A DNA stretch of 64,000 bases from Atopobium sp. (lineage in GTDB: Bacteria; Actinomycetota; Coriobacteriia; Coriobacteriales; Atopobiaceae): NCBI GenBank assembly GCA_015258785.1, contig JABZHP010000001.1:1-64000 (forward strand), given 5' to 3'. The translations under genes and the position numbers were made by a program. The notes under the pieces were generated by a model. It ran no database searches, had not been told where the DNA came from, and worked only from the letters and a program-made list of their open reading frames with translations. Of this stretch, positions 53,519 to 62,798 are shown piece by piece (position 1 is the stretch's first letter; each line of letters begins with the position of its first letter).

Positions 53519-54037
53519 ATGAGCAAGAAAGACACAAGCAAGTATCCAGGTTCTTTGCCTAATGAGGTAGAAGAGAAACCCTCACCACAGGAGGAGCCAA
53601 AAGATCAGGACAAGGTTTCTGAAGAGGATGACGCACAAGAGGGAAGAATTCCGCTAGAAGAGATGTCTTCTCGCCAAATTGGCGAGAAAGGCGAGGAGAT
53701 CGCTGCAAAATACCTCATCAAAAGAGGCTACAAAATTATCCAAACTAACTGGACGTGTCAGATTGGTGAGGTTGATATTGTTGCTCAAGATGGCGATAAC
53801 GTTGTGCTTGTTGAGGTAAAGACAAGACGTATTTTGAACAAAGACGATAGCATCATGCCTGAGCTGGCTGTAAATAGGGCAAAGCAGGAAAAATACAGAA
53901 CGCTTGCGCTTATGTATGCAGCGCTTCATCCAGCACTTACCTCTATTAGATTTGATGTTGTTGCTATTAATCTGGTAGCTCCAAGCACAGCAAGCCTAAG
54001 GCATTTAATTGGAGCATTTAGCTGGGACGAGCAATGA
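53519..54037 (+). CDS. yraN: YraN family (UPF0102) endonuclease-like protein
   Basis: Restriction-endonuclease-fold protein of unclear role, usually beside comM and dprA. The core begins RQIGEKGEEIAAKYLIKRGYKII and carries the nuclease-like GEVDIVAQDGDNVVLVEVKTR (D-ExK pattern) near residue 100. 172 residues from ATG 53519 (AAGGAG upstream), including an acidic, disordered N-terminal extension of about 55 residues. The end of that extension is encoded by a perfect inverted pair of the window motif. The stop overlaps comM (ATGA). Confidence 0.9.
   Translation: MSKKDTSKYPGSLPNEVEEKPSPQEEPKDQDKVSEEDDAQEGRIPLEEMSSRQIGEKGEEIAAKYLIKRGYKIIQTNWTCQIGEVDIVAQDGDNVVLVEVKTRRILNKDDSIMPELAVNRAKQEKYRTLALMYAALHPALTSIRFDVVAINLVAPSTASLRHLIGAFSWDEQ
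53668..53689. repeat. Head-to-head motif pair inside yraN
   Basis: TTCTCGCCAA (53668-53677), one base, TTGGCGAGAA (53679-53688): a perfect 10-bp inverted repeat. The right copy extends to the full 9-mer GGCGAGAAA (53681-53689). It encodes SRQIGEKG in YraN. Confidence 0.9.
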
Positions 54038-55530
54038 GTCAAGCAACCATCTGCGTTCATACCGCAACTCTTAGAGGAATTGAGGCAATACCCGTTGATG
54101 TGGAAGTGGGTATTTCAGGCGGCATTCCTGGAATAACCATCGTAGGGATGCCTGACAGCTCCATTATGGAATCTCGTTCTCGTGTGCGCTGTTCATTAAA
54201 AGCCGCTGGTTTTACCATCCCTCGATTGCTGGTAACAATCAATTTGACGCCTGCGGATATAAAGAAGACAGGTACTGGATTTGATTTGCCTATAGCCGTT
54301 GCTATTCTTGCAGCTACTGGACAGATTCCTCAAGAGATTGTGCATAACAGGCTGTTTGTTGGAGAACTCTCATTAAACGGCAAGATCTCTTCAGTTAGAG
54401 GTATGGCAGCGTATGCAATACTTGCTAAGAAACTGGGAATGAAACTGATCTCCTCTTCAGATTGCAATTTGTTTGGTTCTGACTGGAGTCATGTCATAGG
54501 AATTCAATCATTGCTCAACCTGAGTTTAAGAGACCAATCATTCTGTAAGCCATTGGTTCAGCGCAAGCATGCTGTTGAAACAGCAATGCTCAGCGAGAAT
54601 TTAGACTTTGAAGAGGTAATTGACCAGGAATTAGTCAAGCGAGCTATCGTTGTCGCAGCTACAGGAAACCTGGGGATGCTCATGATTGGCCCGCCAGGTG
54701 CAGGTAAAACCATGCTTGCTAAAAGAATTCCAACTATCCTCCCAGAGCTCTCTAAAGAAGAACGAGATGAGGTATTACTCATACATTCTGTAGCGGGGTG
54801 TGAAACAGATTCTATTCAAGCAGGTGTAAGACCCTTTAGATCTCCACATCACTCGGCTTCTGTAGCAGGCATGATCGGTGGAGGTAGACCTGTTATTCCA
54901 GGTGAGATTTCCCTTGCTCATAAAGGTGTGCTCTTTCTAGATGAGCTGCCTGAGTTCGCTTCTAATACATTGCAAGTTTTACGTCAGCCTATTGAAGATG
55001 GATACGTTCGTCTTGCGCGAGTGGATGGCATCTATAAGTTTCCTTCTCAGTTCCAGCTCATCGCTGCAGCTAACCCCTGTCCCTGCGGATACTTTGGAGA
55101 TAAAACTCACACCTGCAAGTGCTCTCCAGGAAAGATTTCTACGTATCAATCAAAAATTGGAGGTCCTTTAATGGATCGAATAGATATTGTGTGTGATGTT
55201 GCCCGACCTTCTTCTGATCGAATAATTCAAGGTGAGCTAGGACTCACTTCAGCAGGTATGCGCTCACTTGTTGTCTCTGGTAGAGACTTTGCTTCTTGGC
55301 GAGAAACCCGTGGAGTGGATGGCATTTCTCGCCAAAAGTACGTGGAGAGCTTTGATGAATCGGCATTGCAGCTGCTACATAGATTTGCTCGAGGACTTCA
55401 TTTAGGAGGTAGAGCAATAACGCGTACCTGCAGAGTTGCAAGGACTATCGCAGACATTGCTCACCATGAAAAAGTGACAAAAGAAGACGTATCTGAGGCG
55501 GTTGCCTATAGGTCTCGTTCTTTGGAGTAG
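54034..55530 (+). CDS. comM: YifB/ComM family AAA+ ATPase (Mg-chelatase-like)
   Basis: In transformable bacteria ComM is a hexameric helicase that extends branch migration of incoming DNA. An N-terminal Lon-protease-like domain (residues 1-170; SGGIPGITIVGMPDSSI) is followed by the AAA+ domain with Walker A GPPGAGKTMLAK near 222, Walker B VLFLDELPEF near 300 and a C-terminal Mg-chelatase-like part with a CPCGYFGD...CKC zinc-type motif near 350. 498 residues. Second gene of yraN-comM-dprA; it carries two opposed copies of the window motif at its 3' end. Confidence 0.95.
   Translation: MSQATICVHTATLRGIEAIPVDVEVGISGGIPGITIVGMPDSSIMESRSRVRCSLKAAGFTIPRLLVTINLTPADIKKTGTGFDLPIAVAILAATGQIPQEIVHNRLFVGELSLNGKISSVRGMAAYAILAKKLGMKLISSSDCNLFGSDWSHVIGIQSLLNLSLRDQSFCKPLVQRKHAVETAMLSENLDFEEVIDQELVKRAIVVAATGNLGMLMIGPPGAGKTMLAKRIPTILPELSKEERDEVLLIHSVAGCETDSIQAGVRPFRSPHHSASVAGMIGGGRPVIPGEISLAHKGVLFLDELPEFASNTLQVLRQPIEDGYVRLARVDGIYKFPSQFQLIAAANPCPCGYFGDKTHTCKCSPGKISTYQSKIGGPLMDRIDIVCDVARPSSDRIIQGELGLTSAGMRSLVVSGRDFASWRETRGVDGISRQKYVESFDESALQLLHRFARGLHLGGRAITRTCRVARTIADIAHHEKVTKEDVSEAVAYRSRSLE
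55298..55333. repeat. Opposed motif pair inside comM
   Basis: GGCGAGAAACCCGTGG starting at 55298 and TTTCTCGCC at 55325-55333, 18 bases apart; with flanks the arms are TTGGCGAGAAA and TTTCTCGCCAA (11 bp, perfect). Both are full 9-mers. Confidence 0.9.
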
Positions 55531-55532
55531 CA

Positions 55533-56408
55533 ATGGAGAAATGGGAGATTTCATCAGAAGATGAGGACTATCCAAAAGAATTGCTACTGCTTAACCATCC
55601 GCCTGAAATTATCTATGGAATGGGGGATAGAAGCGTTTTGCAACAACCTTGTATGTCTGTAATTGGGGCTCGTAGGGCCACCCCATACGGCATGGCAATT
55701 GCAGAAATGGCTGGTAGATGTGCTGCAGATAACAATATTGTGGTGGTATCTGGTGGAGCTCTTGGCTGCGATTATAGGGCGGGTATGGCTTCTCTTAATG
55801 CTGGTGGAAAGACTGTTGTAGTGGCAGGCTGTGGTGCAGACGTGACATATCCAACTACTTCTGCAGAGCTTTTTGAAGCAGCACGAGAAGGAAGGGGAGC
55901 AGTCATTTCTCTAGACAGGTGGGGAACGCCTCCTAGACGCTATGCCTTTCCTAGAAGAAATGCGGTTATTGCAGCATTAGGAAAAGTGCTTTTGGTAACG
56001 GAAGCAGGACTTTGTTCGGGCACGATGAGCACTGCCGAATTTGCTAACTCACTTGGTAAAACTATTTATGCAATACCTGGGTCTATTTTTTCTCCAGCTT
56101 CTGCTGGTACTAATAGGCTAATTGCTGAAGGTGCTCAAATAATTCCTGATGAGACTTCGTTGGGCCTTGCAATTTCTTTAGATTTTGATTGTTTGGTTCA
56201 AGAACAAATGAAGCATGATAAGAAATTAACACCACTTTTATCTGCTCTTATAGCTTCTCCTTCAAGACCAGAAGAGCTTGCATGGCGGTTATCGGAAAAC
56301 GTTCTTACTGTGCTTAATTCTCTTACTGATTATGAAGCTCGTGGAATGGTAAAAAGATTACCGGATGGAAGGTATACTCCTTCTAAAGACTTTTATTTGG
56401 ACTCGTAG
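55533..56408 (+). CDS. dprA: DNA processing protein DprA
   Basis: Loads RecA on incoming single-stranded DNA in natural transformation. The Rossmann core has GARRATPYGMAIAE near 47, SGGALGCDYRAGMASLNAG near 75, PRRNAVIAALGKVLLVTEAG near 145 and AIPGSIFSPASAGTNRLIAEGA near 180. 291 residues, with a C-terminal winged-helix-like region from about 230. The usual SGxAxGID is varied to SGGALGCD. It starts 2 bases after comM. Confidence 0.93.
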   Translation: MEKWEISSEDEDYPKELLLLNHPPEIIYGMGDRSVLQQPCMSVIGARRATPYGMAIAEMAGRCAADNNIVVVSGGALGCDYRAGMASLNAGGKTVVVAGCGADVTYPTTSAELFEAAREGRGAVISLDRWGTPPRRYAFPRRNAVIAALGKVLLVTEAGLCSGTMSTAEFANSLGKTIYAIPGSIFSPASAGTNRLIAEGAQIIPDETSLGLAISLDFDCLVQEQMKHDKKLTPLLSALIASPSRPEELAWRLSENVLTVLNSLTDYEARGMVKRLPDGRYTPSKDFYLDS

Positions 56409-56425
56409 TGTGTGATAGGTGAAAA

Positions 56426-57760
56426 ATGACGCAAAAAGTTACTGTAGTAGGCGCTGGTTTAGCTGGAAGTGAATGTGCCTTACAGCTTGCTTCTCGTGGT
56501 ATTTCTGTAGAGCTCATTGAGCAGCGCCCTGTTGTTTCTTCTCCAGCACACCACACAGATATGTTTGCTGAACTGGTATGTTCCAACTCTTTGAAATCTA
56601 CTAAAGAAGACTCTGCAGCTGGAATTTTAAAGTCTGAGCTTAAGAAGATGGGCAGTTTTCTGCTTCGTATAGCAGAAGAAAACTCTGTTCCTGCAGGTGG
56701 TGCACTGGCGGTAAATAGGGAAGAGTTTTCAAAAGCAGTAACTGAGCAGATTAAAAATCATCCCAACATCTCTGTGACTCATGCAGAGGTTACAGAGTTA
56801 ACTGAAGAGCCAACAGTTATTGCTGCAGGACCTCTGTGCTCAGATAGCTTGTACGAAGCAATTTCTAAGCGTGTTGGAACTAACAGAATGTCGTTTTTTG
56901 ATGCAGCAGCGCCTATTGTGTCTTATGAATCAATTGACCATTCAATTGCATTTTCTCAATCTCGTTATGAGGACTTGGGAATTGGCGATTACCTCAATTG
57001 CCCCATGAGTAAAGAGGAATATGACACATTTGTAGATGAGCTGCTTGCAGCTAAACGTGTTATTGGCCACGATTTTGAGCAGTCTGATTTGTTCCAAGCT
57101 TGTCAGCCTATTGAGGAAGTAGCAAGAACAGGACATGATTCCATTAGATTTGGCGCTTTGAAGCCAGTAGGACTTATTGATCCCAGAACGGGTAAACGCC
57201 CCTGGGCAGCAGTTCAGCTTCGTGCAGAAAATGCAGCTAAGACAGCATTTAATCTGGTTGGTTTTCAGACAAATCTTACCTGGGGAGAGCAAAAACGCGT
57301 ATTTACCCTCATCCCAGGGTTGGAAGACGCTGAGTTTGTTCGCTACGGCGTCATGCACAGAAACTCTTTTGTTGACTCTCCTCATGCGCTTGACGGCTCG
57401 TTTGGAATTCCGGGAACTTCTACTATTCTTGCAGGTCAAATTACGGGTACAGAAGGCTATGTTGAGGCTATAGCATCTGGTTTGCTTGCTGCACTAAACA
57501 TGTATGCTCGTCTGTTGGGCAAAGAGGAAGTCAGGCTTCCTTTGACCACTTCGTTTGGCTCTCTTGTGGGTTATGCAACAAACCAAAACACCAAAGATTA
57601 TCAGCCCATGCATGTTAACTTTGGAATTTTTGAGCCACTGGATGAGCACGTCAAAAGAAAAGACGAGCGCCGTCAAAAGATGGCAGAGCGCGCTCATAAA
57701 GACTTTGATGACTACATCTCTTCTCGTCAGGAACTTTTTGATTGCACGAAGTGTGATTAA
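56426..57760 (+). CDS. trmFO: Folate/FAD-dependent tRNA m5U54 methyltransferase TrmFO
   Basis: Methylates U54 in the T-loop of tRNA using methylene-THF and FADH2. FAD-binding N-terminus VVGAGLAGSECALQLASRG, the family segment DMFAELVCSNSLKS near 46 with the catalytic-type Cys, NCPMSKEEYDTF near 190 and FQTNLTWGEQKRVF near 280. 444 residues. The xerC gene follows at 1 base. Common neighbour of dprA and xerC. Confidence 0.95.
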   Translation: MTQKVTVVGAGLAGSECALQLASRGISVELIEQRPVVSSPAHHTDMFAELVCSNSLKSTKEDSAAGILKSELKKMGSFLLRIAEENSVPAGGALAVNREEFSKAVTEQIKNHPNISVTHAEVTELTEEPTVIAAGPLCSDSLYEAISKRVGTNRMSFFDAAAPIVSYESIDHSIAFSQSRYEDLGIGDYLNCPMSKEEYDTFVDELLAAKRVIGHDFEQSDLFQACQPIEEVARTGHDSIRFGALKPVGLIDPRTGKRPWAAVQLRAENAAKTAFNLVGFQTNLTWGEQKRVFTLIPGLEDAEFVRYGVMHRNSFVDSPHALDGSFGIPGTSTILAGQITGTEGYVEAIASGLLAALNMYARLLGKEEVRLPLTTSFGSLVGYATNQNTKDYQPMHVNFGIFEPLDEHVKRKDERRQKMAERAHKDFDDYISSRQELFDCTKCD

Positions 57761-57761
57761 T

Positions 57762-58679
57762 GTGGCTATTTCAAAAGAGCAGGGTAGTCACGTTGAACAA
57801 TTTATTGAGTATCTAAGTAAGGTCAGGAATCTCTCCGAGAATACCCTAAGGTCATATCAGACTGATCTTTTGGCATTTGAGCAGTGGTGCAGTAGGGAAG
57901 GTGTTGCGGTAACTCGGGTTGATCACAGAAGCCTTCGTCTCTATTTGGCCTATCTCAAACAGGCTCAATATTCAGCAAAAACACTAAATAGGCATTTATC
58001 TGCGTTGCGTGGTTTTTACAAATGGATGCAGCGAGAAAAACTGATTGCTACAGATCCTGCTCTTGCGCTCAGCAATCCTCGAGCACCACGAAATCTTCCA
58101 CATACCATGGCTGATTCTGATGTAAATAGGCTTTTAGAATCATGTGATGTTTCAACCGCGGTAGGGCTTAGAGATAGAGCTTTTCTTGAGTTTTTGTATG
58201 CAACAGGAGCTCGTATTTCTGAGGTAGCATCACTTACGCTTGATCAGGTTGATTTGCAAAATGGAACAGTGCGTCTCTTTGGTAAAGGCTCTAAAGAGCG
58301 AATTGTTCCTCTCTATGAGTCAGCTATCGAGTGGCTTAAAAAGTACCTAAGTTCTTCTCGACCTACGCTTTTGTTGAAAGATAAAGCGGGCCGTGCACAT
58401 TCGGCTCTTTTTATTTCCGTAAGAGGAAATAACATGAGCGCGGATTCTTTGCGCAAGGTTTTCTCGTCGTATTTAGTGGCTGCAGGACTAGACAGCTCAC
58501 TTTCTCCACATGCAATGAGGCATACGTACGCCACGGAGCTTCTTGGCGGTGGAGCAGACTTGCGTATTGTCCAGGAACTTTTAGGCCATGAGTCGCTCTC
58601 AACTACACAGGTGTATACGCATTTGTCAGTTGACAGGCTCAAAGAAGCAGCAAAAGCAGCTCATCCAAGATCAAAATAA
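57762..58679 (+). CDS. xerC: Tyrosine recombinase XerC/XerD
   Basis: Resolves chromosome dimers at dif. N-terminal SAM-like core-binding domain (about 8-95) and catalytic domain with Arg in GARISEVASL, Lys in GKGSKERIVPL, HxxR in SPHAMRHTYAT, His in LLGHESLSTTQVYTH and the nucleophile Tyr there. 305 residues from GTG 57762, one base after trmFO. The gene position favours XerC, but C and D cannot be separated firmly on sequence. Confidence 0.9.
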   Translation: MAISKEQGSHVEQFIEYLSKVRNLSENTLRSYQTDLLAFEQWCSREGVAVTRVDHRSLRLYLAYLKQAQYSAKTLNRHLSALRGFYKWMQREKLIATDPALALSNPRAPRNLPHTMADSDVNRLLESCDVSTAVGLRDRAFLEFLYATGARISEVASLTLDQVDLQNGTVRLFGKGSKERIVPLYESAIEWLKKYLSSSRPTLLLKDKAGRAHSALFISVRGNNMSADSLRKVFSSYLVAAGLDSSLSPHAMRHTYATELLGGGADLRIVQELLGHESLSTTQVYTHLSVDRLKEAAKAAHPRSK

Positions 58680-58785
58680 ACTGTGCATTGTTGTGGGAGA
58701 TCTTGCGCAGGGAAGTTAGATGTATTTGCGCAGTATTTGAAGAGGTTATGGTCTAAATTCTTTATAGACGCAGCCCTTGTTTTCC

Positions 58786-58838
58786 TGCTATACTTTCAAA
58801 AGTTGTGTAGAAGCACGACATGCTGTTACCAAACAGCA
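58786..58838 (+). promoter_or_regulatory. rpsB extended -10 promoter and leader hairpin
   Basis: TGCTATACT (58786-58794) is an extended -10 element. The leader then has a perfect 7-bp hairpin TGCTGTT (58821-58827)/AACAGCA (58832-58838) with a 4-base loop. The rest of the 271-base gap upstream (58680-58785) holds only a short direct repeat TTGCGCAG at 58703 and 58726. Confidence 0.45.
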
Positions 58839-58950
58839 CAAAATCGCACGTACGACTACTTGTTTGCCGTGGTGCCTAACGCTAAGCCAGGTGTTGGGTG
58901 GTTTTAACAAGGCTTGAACTCGTACGGAGGAACAACCAATGGAGGTAAAA

Positions 58951-59691
58951 ATGGCTGCAAAGATTACTATTCAGACTCTTCTGGATGCTGGTTGCCACTA
59001 TGGTCACCAGACTCGTCGTTGGAACCCTAAGATGAAGCCATACATCTTTGGTGATCGTAACGGCATTTACATTCTTGACCTTAAGCAGACCATGCTTGGT
59101 GCAGATGCTGCTTACACTTTCCTGAAGAATGTTGCATCTAAGGGTGGCCGCGTTCTCTTTGTCGGCACCAAGAAGCAGGCTCAGGAGCCAATCGCTACTG
59201 AGGCAGCTCGTGCAAACATGCCTTACATCAACCAGCGTTGGCTTGGTGGTATGCTCACCAACTTTGTCACCATGCGTTCCCGCATCAAGCGCCTTGAGGA
59301 GCTTGAGGCAATGGTAGAGGATGGCCGTATGGCAACTCTTCCTAAGAAGGAGCAGGCTCTTAAGAACAAGGAGCTTCTGAAGCTTCAGCTTAACCTCGGT
59401 GGCGTCCGTGATATGACTTCTCTTCCACAGGCTCTCTTTGTTGTTGACTCCAAGCGTGAAGAGAACGCAATCCGTGAGGCAAACCGTCTTCACATTCCAG
59501 TTGTCTCCCTGCTTGACACCAACTCTGATCCAGATGTTGTTGATTACGGCATTCCTGCAAATGACGATGCTATTCGTTCCATTTCTCTTATGTGCCAGCT
59601 TGCTGCAGACGCAATTCTTGCAGGTAGCGGCAAGGAGCAGATTTCTGCTGAAGAGATGGGCGCTGAGTCCGAGACCCCAGCTGCTGAGTAA
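58951..59691 (+). CDS. rpsB: 30S ribosomal protein S2
   Basis: Small-subunit protein opening AAKITIQTLLDAGCHYGHQTRRWNPKMKPYIFG, diagnostic of S2. Either ATG 58951 (GGAGG 5 bases upstream; usual S2 start) or ATG 58939 (CGGAGG upstream, four extra residues) could be used. 246 residues. Leads rpsB-tsf, with strongly biased codon use. Confidence 0.97.
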   Translation: MAAKITIQTLLDAGCHYGHQTRRWNPKMKPYIFGDRNGIYILDLKQTMLGADAAYTFLKNVASKGGRVLFVGTKKQAQEPIATEAARANMPYINQRWLGGMLTNFVTMRSRIKRLEELEAMVEDGRMATLPKKEQALKNKELLKLQLNLGGVRDMTSLPQALFVVDSKREENAIREANRLHIPVVSLLDTNSDPDVVDYGIPANDDAIRSISLMCQLAADAILAGSGKEQISAEEMGAESETPAAE

Positions 59692-59746
59692 CTCTTAGCA
59701 ACGGGTTAAATAATTTAGTTATTCAGTAGATTTTTGGGAGGAAAAC

Positions 59747-60619
59747 ATGGCAGAGATTACCGCAGCACTTGTTAAGCAGCTTCGTGATATGACCAGCTCT
59801 CCTATGATGGAGTGCAAGAAGGCACTCGTCGAGGCTGAGGGCGATATTGAGAAGGCAGTAGATATTCTTCGTACTATGGGCGTTGCTAAGGCAGTTAAGC
59901 GCGCTGGACGCGACACCAACGAGGGTACCATTGCTACCTTCATCAGCCCAGACGGCAAGACTGGCGCAATCCTCGAGCTCTCCTGCGAGACTGACTTTGT
60001 AGGTACAAACCCACAGTTCACCGGCTTTGCTGGCGATCTTGCTGCAGTTGTTGTTGAGAGCAACCCAGCTGACGTTGAGGAACTCAAGACTGCTAAGCTC
60101 GGCGACGAGACCGTCGACGAGGCAATCACCGATAAGATTCACAACATCGGCGAGAACATGCGTGTTCTTCGTTTCCAGCGTGTTGAGGCTGCAAACGGTG
60201 CACTTGCTAGCTACATCCACCTTGGTGGCAAGCTTGCTGACATTGTTACCTTTGAGTTCAACAAGCCAGAGACCGCTGAGTCTCAGGACTTCAAGAACTT
60301 TGCACACGACGTTGCAATGCAGGTAGCTGCAGCTGCTCCAGTTGCTGCTCGCCGTGAGGATGTTCCACAGGACATCGTTGATCACGAGCTCTCCATTTAC
60401 AAGGCACAGGCTGCTGAGTCCGGCAAGCCTGAGGCTATTCAGGAGAAGATGGCTTATGGTCGTCTCGAGAAGTACTACAAGGAGTATGTCCTTACTGAGC
60501 AGGCATTTGTTAAGGACCCAGATATGACCATTTCTGAGTACGCAAAGCTGCTCTCCAAGAAGGTTGACGACGAGGTTAAGATTGTCAGCTTCGTGCGTTT
60601 TGCTTTTGGTGAAGAGTAA
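59747..60619 (+). CDS. tsf: Elongation factor Ts
   Basis: Guanine nucleotide exchange factor for EF-Tu. N-terminal UBA-like domain [36 protein letters not shown], the EF-Tu contact [10 protein letters not shown] near residue 80 and the core [14 protein letters not shown]. 290 residues. GGGAGG precedes ATG 59747. A strong terminator separates it from pyrH. Confidence 0.97.
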   Translation: MAEITAALVKQLRDMTSSPMMECKKALVEAEGDIEKAVDILRTMGVAKAVKRAGRDTNEGTIATFISPDGKTGAILELSCETDFVGTNPQFTGFAGDLAAVVVESNPADVEELKTAKLGDETVDEAITDKIHNIGENMRVLRFQRVEAANGALASYIHLGGKLADIVTFEFNKPETAESQDFKNFAHDVAMQVAAAAPVAARREDVPQDIVDHELSIYKAQAAESGKPEAIQEKMAYGRLEKYYKEYVLTEQAFVKDPDMTISEYAKLLSKKVDDEVKIVSFVRFAFGEE

Positions 60620-60641
60620 GACTTTTTACTTCAATTATTTT

Positions 60642-60672
60642 GAGCCGGTTGTCTTCAACCGGCTCTTTTTTT
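60642..60672 (+). terminator. Terminator of rpsB-tsf
   Basis: GAGCCGGTTG (60642-60651), loop TCTT, CAACCGGCTC (60656-60665), seven T. Confidence 0.95.
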
Positions 60673-60723
60673 AACGCGATTCCTGCAAAACTTACGGTGT
60701 CGTTTGTTAAAATTATTACAACT

Positions 60724-61473
60724 ATGGCAAACGGAGAGAGCGAGGAAGCTTTGTCTTCAGCTAAATACAAAAGAGTACTTTTAAAGCTTTCTGGTGAAGC
60801 ATTGATGGGTGAGCAATCCTTTGGTATTGACCCTTCAATTCCAGAAATGCTTGCTAAAGAAATTAAGCCTGTTTGGGAGTCTGGCGTTCAGGTTGCCATT
60901 GTTGTTGGCGGCGGAAACATCTTTAGAGGCGTTTCTCAGGCAGCTGCTGGCATGGATCGTGCTCAGGGCGATAATATGGGCATGCTTGCAACAGTAATCA
61001 ACGCTCTCTCACTCCAGGATTGTTTTGAGCGCAATGGCATGGATTGCCGTGTTATGAGTGCAATTTCTATGGCTCAGGTTGCAGAGCCTTATATTCGCCG
61101 TCGTGCTATTAGGCACCTTGAGAAGGGCCGTATTGTCATCTTTGCTGCAGGTACCGGTAACCCTTACTTCACCACTGATACTGCTGCAGCTCTTCGCGCT
61201 TGCGAGATTGGTGCAGAGGCTCTGATGAAGGCAACAAAGGTAGATGGTATTTACGACTGCGATCCAGTTACTCATGCAGATGCAGTTAAGTTTGACACTG
61301 TCACCTACAAAGATGTTCTCGCCAAAGAACTTAAGGTTATGGACGCTGCAGCAATTGCGCTGTGCAAAGACAATAAGATGCCAATTCTTGTATTTGACAT
61401 GCAGTCTGAAGGCGTTTTCATGAAGGCAATTTCCGGAGAAGAAGTCGGTACTACTGTCGTTGAGGAGGACTAA
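60724..61473 (+). CDS. pyrH: UMP kinase
   Basis: Phosphorylates UMP to UDP. Amino-acid-kinase fold: [13 protein letters not shown] near 20, [10 protein letters not shown] near 62, [20 protein letters not shown] near 140 and [10 protein letters not shown] near 178. 249 residues from ATG 60724. No ribosome binding site is seen and a TAAAAT box lies about 15 bases upstream, so the transcript may be nearly leaderless. Overlaps frr by one base. Confidence 0.95.
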   Translation: MANGESEEALSSAKYKRVLLKLSGEALMGEQSFGIDPSIPEMLAKEIKPVWESGVQVAIVVGGGNIFRGVSQAAAGMDRAQGDNMGMLATVINALSLQDCFERNGMDCRVMSAISMAQVAEPYIRRRAIRHLEKGRIVIFAAGTGNPYFTTDTAAALRACEIGAEALMKATKVDGIYDCDPVTHADAVKFDTVTYKDVLAKELKVMDAAAIALCKDNKMPILVFDMQSEGVFMKAISGEEVGTTVVEED

Positions 61474-62018
61474 TGAGCGTTCATTCTGATAAAGCTAAGC
61501 AGTCTATGGAGAAGTGCATCGAGGCACTTAAGAATAACTTTGGTCGTGTTCGTACTGGTCGTGCAAATCCACATGCGCTTGATCACATCAAGGTAGACTA
61601 CTATGGCCAGCCAACCCCAATTTCTCAGCTTGCAGCTATCAAGGTTCCTGAGGCATCTATGCTGCTTGTTGAGCCATGGGATAAGACTGCTCTAAAGAGC
61701 ATCGAGAAGGCCATTGAGACTTCTGACCTTGGTATTACTCCATCTAATGATGGCTCTGCTATCAGGCTTCCTTTCCCAATGCCAACCGAGGAGCGCCGTC
61801 GTGAGCTTGCTAAAGAGTGCTCTCAGATTGCTGAGGAAGCTCGCGTAGCTGTTCGTAACGTCCGTCGTGACGTTAATGGCAAGATTGAGCGCGATGAGGA
61901 GCTGTCTGAGGACGATCAGAAGCGCGAGAAGAACGGTATTCAGAAGTTGACCGATACCTATATTGCACAGATTGAGTCTCTTCTTAAGACCAAGACTTCG
62001 GAAATCATGGAGATTTAA
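61473..62018 (+). CDS. frr: Ribosome recycling factor
   Basis: Splits the post-termination ribosome with EF-G. Signatures: GRVRTGRANPHALDHIKVDYYGQPTPISQLA near 23, RLPFPMPTEERRRELAKE near 108 and a C-terminal helix domain. 181 residues. Overlaps pyrH (TAATG) and abuts uppS. Confidence 0.96.
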   Translation: MSVHSDKAKQSMEKCIEALKNNFGRVRTGRANPHALDHIKVDYYGQPTPISQLAAIKVPEASMLLVEPWDKTALKSIEKAIETSDLGITPSNDGSAIRLPFPMPTEERRRELAKECSQIAEEARVAVRNVRRDVNGKIERDEELSEDDQKREKNGIQKLTDTYIAQIESLLKTKTSEIMEI

Positions 62019-62798
62019 GTGCAGTTTGATACAGACAAGCTCGTCCAGTATTTCTCTGACGCACCAGAAGATATCAGTCTTTCTGATATCAATTTAGAAA
62101 CTATTCCGTCTCACGTTTCCATCATTATGGATGGAAACGGTAGATGGGCTACGGCTCGCGGACTTGACAGAACCGAAGGTCATAAGGCCGGTGTTCTTTC
62201 TTTGCGTGAGGCTGTTACTACAAGTGTGCGCCTTGGATTGGACGTTTTGTCGGTTTATGCGTTCTCCACAGAAAACTGGAAACGTCCTCAGCGTGAGGTT
62301 GACTTGCTCATGCGTCTGTTTGCAGAGACGCTTCTTAAAGAACTTCCACTTTTCCACCAAGAGAACGTTAAGCTGCGTTTCTTTGGTGACCTTGAGGCTT
62401 TGCCAGAGAAGACCCGTAGGACCTTCCAGCGCGGACTTGATGAGACTGCACAAAACACTGGTATGACGTTTGCGCTTGCTGTTAATTATGGCTCCCGCGC
62501 GGAGCTGACTAGGGCAGCTGTTCTTCTCGCTAATCAAATTTCTGAGGGTGCCATATCTGCTGATTCGGTAACTCCTGCAGATTTTGAGAAGAACCTCTAT
62601 ACGACAGGTCTTCCTGATCCAGATCTGTTGATTCGTACGTCAGGAGAGCTGAGGCTTTCTAACTATTTGCTATGGCAGCTGGCTTACTCGGAGCTGTATG
62701 TCACGCAAACTTACTGGCCTGACTTCTCTAAGTGGGATTTTTTGCGCGCCATTAAGGACTATCAGGCTCGCGAAAGGCGATTCGGAGGAGTGAAATAG
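62019..62798 (+). CDS. uppS: Isoprenyl (undecaprenyl) pyrophosphate synthase
   Basis: Cis-prenyltransferase making the lipid carrier for peptidoglycan. Catalytic Asp in IIMDGNGRWATARG near 37, GHKAGVLSLREAV, YAFSTENWKRP near 85, and RTSGELRLSNYLLWQLAYSELY near 205. 259 residues from GTG 62019, directly after frr. Provides lipid for the MreB-PBP2-RodA machinery; cotranscribed with cdsA (start overlaps by one base). Confidence 0.94.
   Translation: MQFDTDKLVQYFSDAPEDISLSDINLETIPSHVSIIMDGNGRWATARGLDRTEGHKAGVLSLREAVTTSVRLGLDVLSVYAFSTENWKRPQREVDLLMRLFAETLLKELPLFHQENVKLRFFGDLEALPEKTRRTFQRGLDETAQNTGMTFALAVNYGSRAELTRAAVLLANQISEGAISADSVTPADFEKNLYTTGLPDPDLLIRTSGELRLSNYLLWQLAYSELYVTQTYWPDFSKWDFLRAIKDYQARERRFGGVK

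Noticed and set aside
58703..58733. Direct repeat TTGCGCAG upstream of rpsB
   Set aside because: Eight bases twice is too short to claim a site; no further copies nearby.
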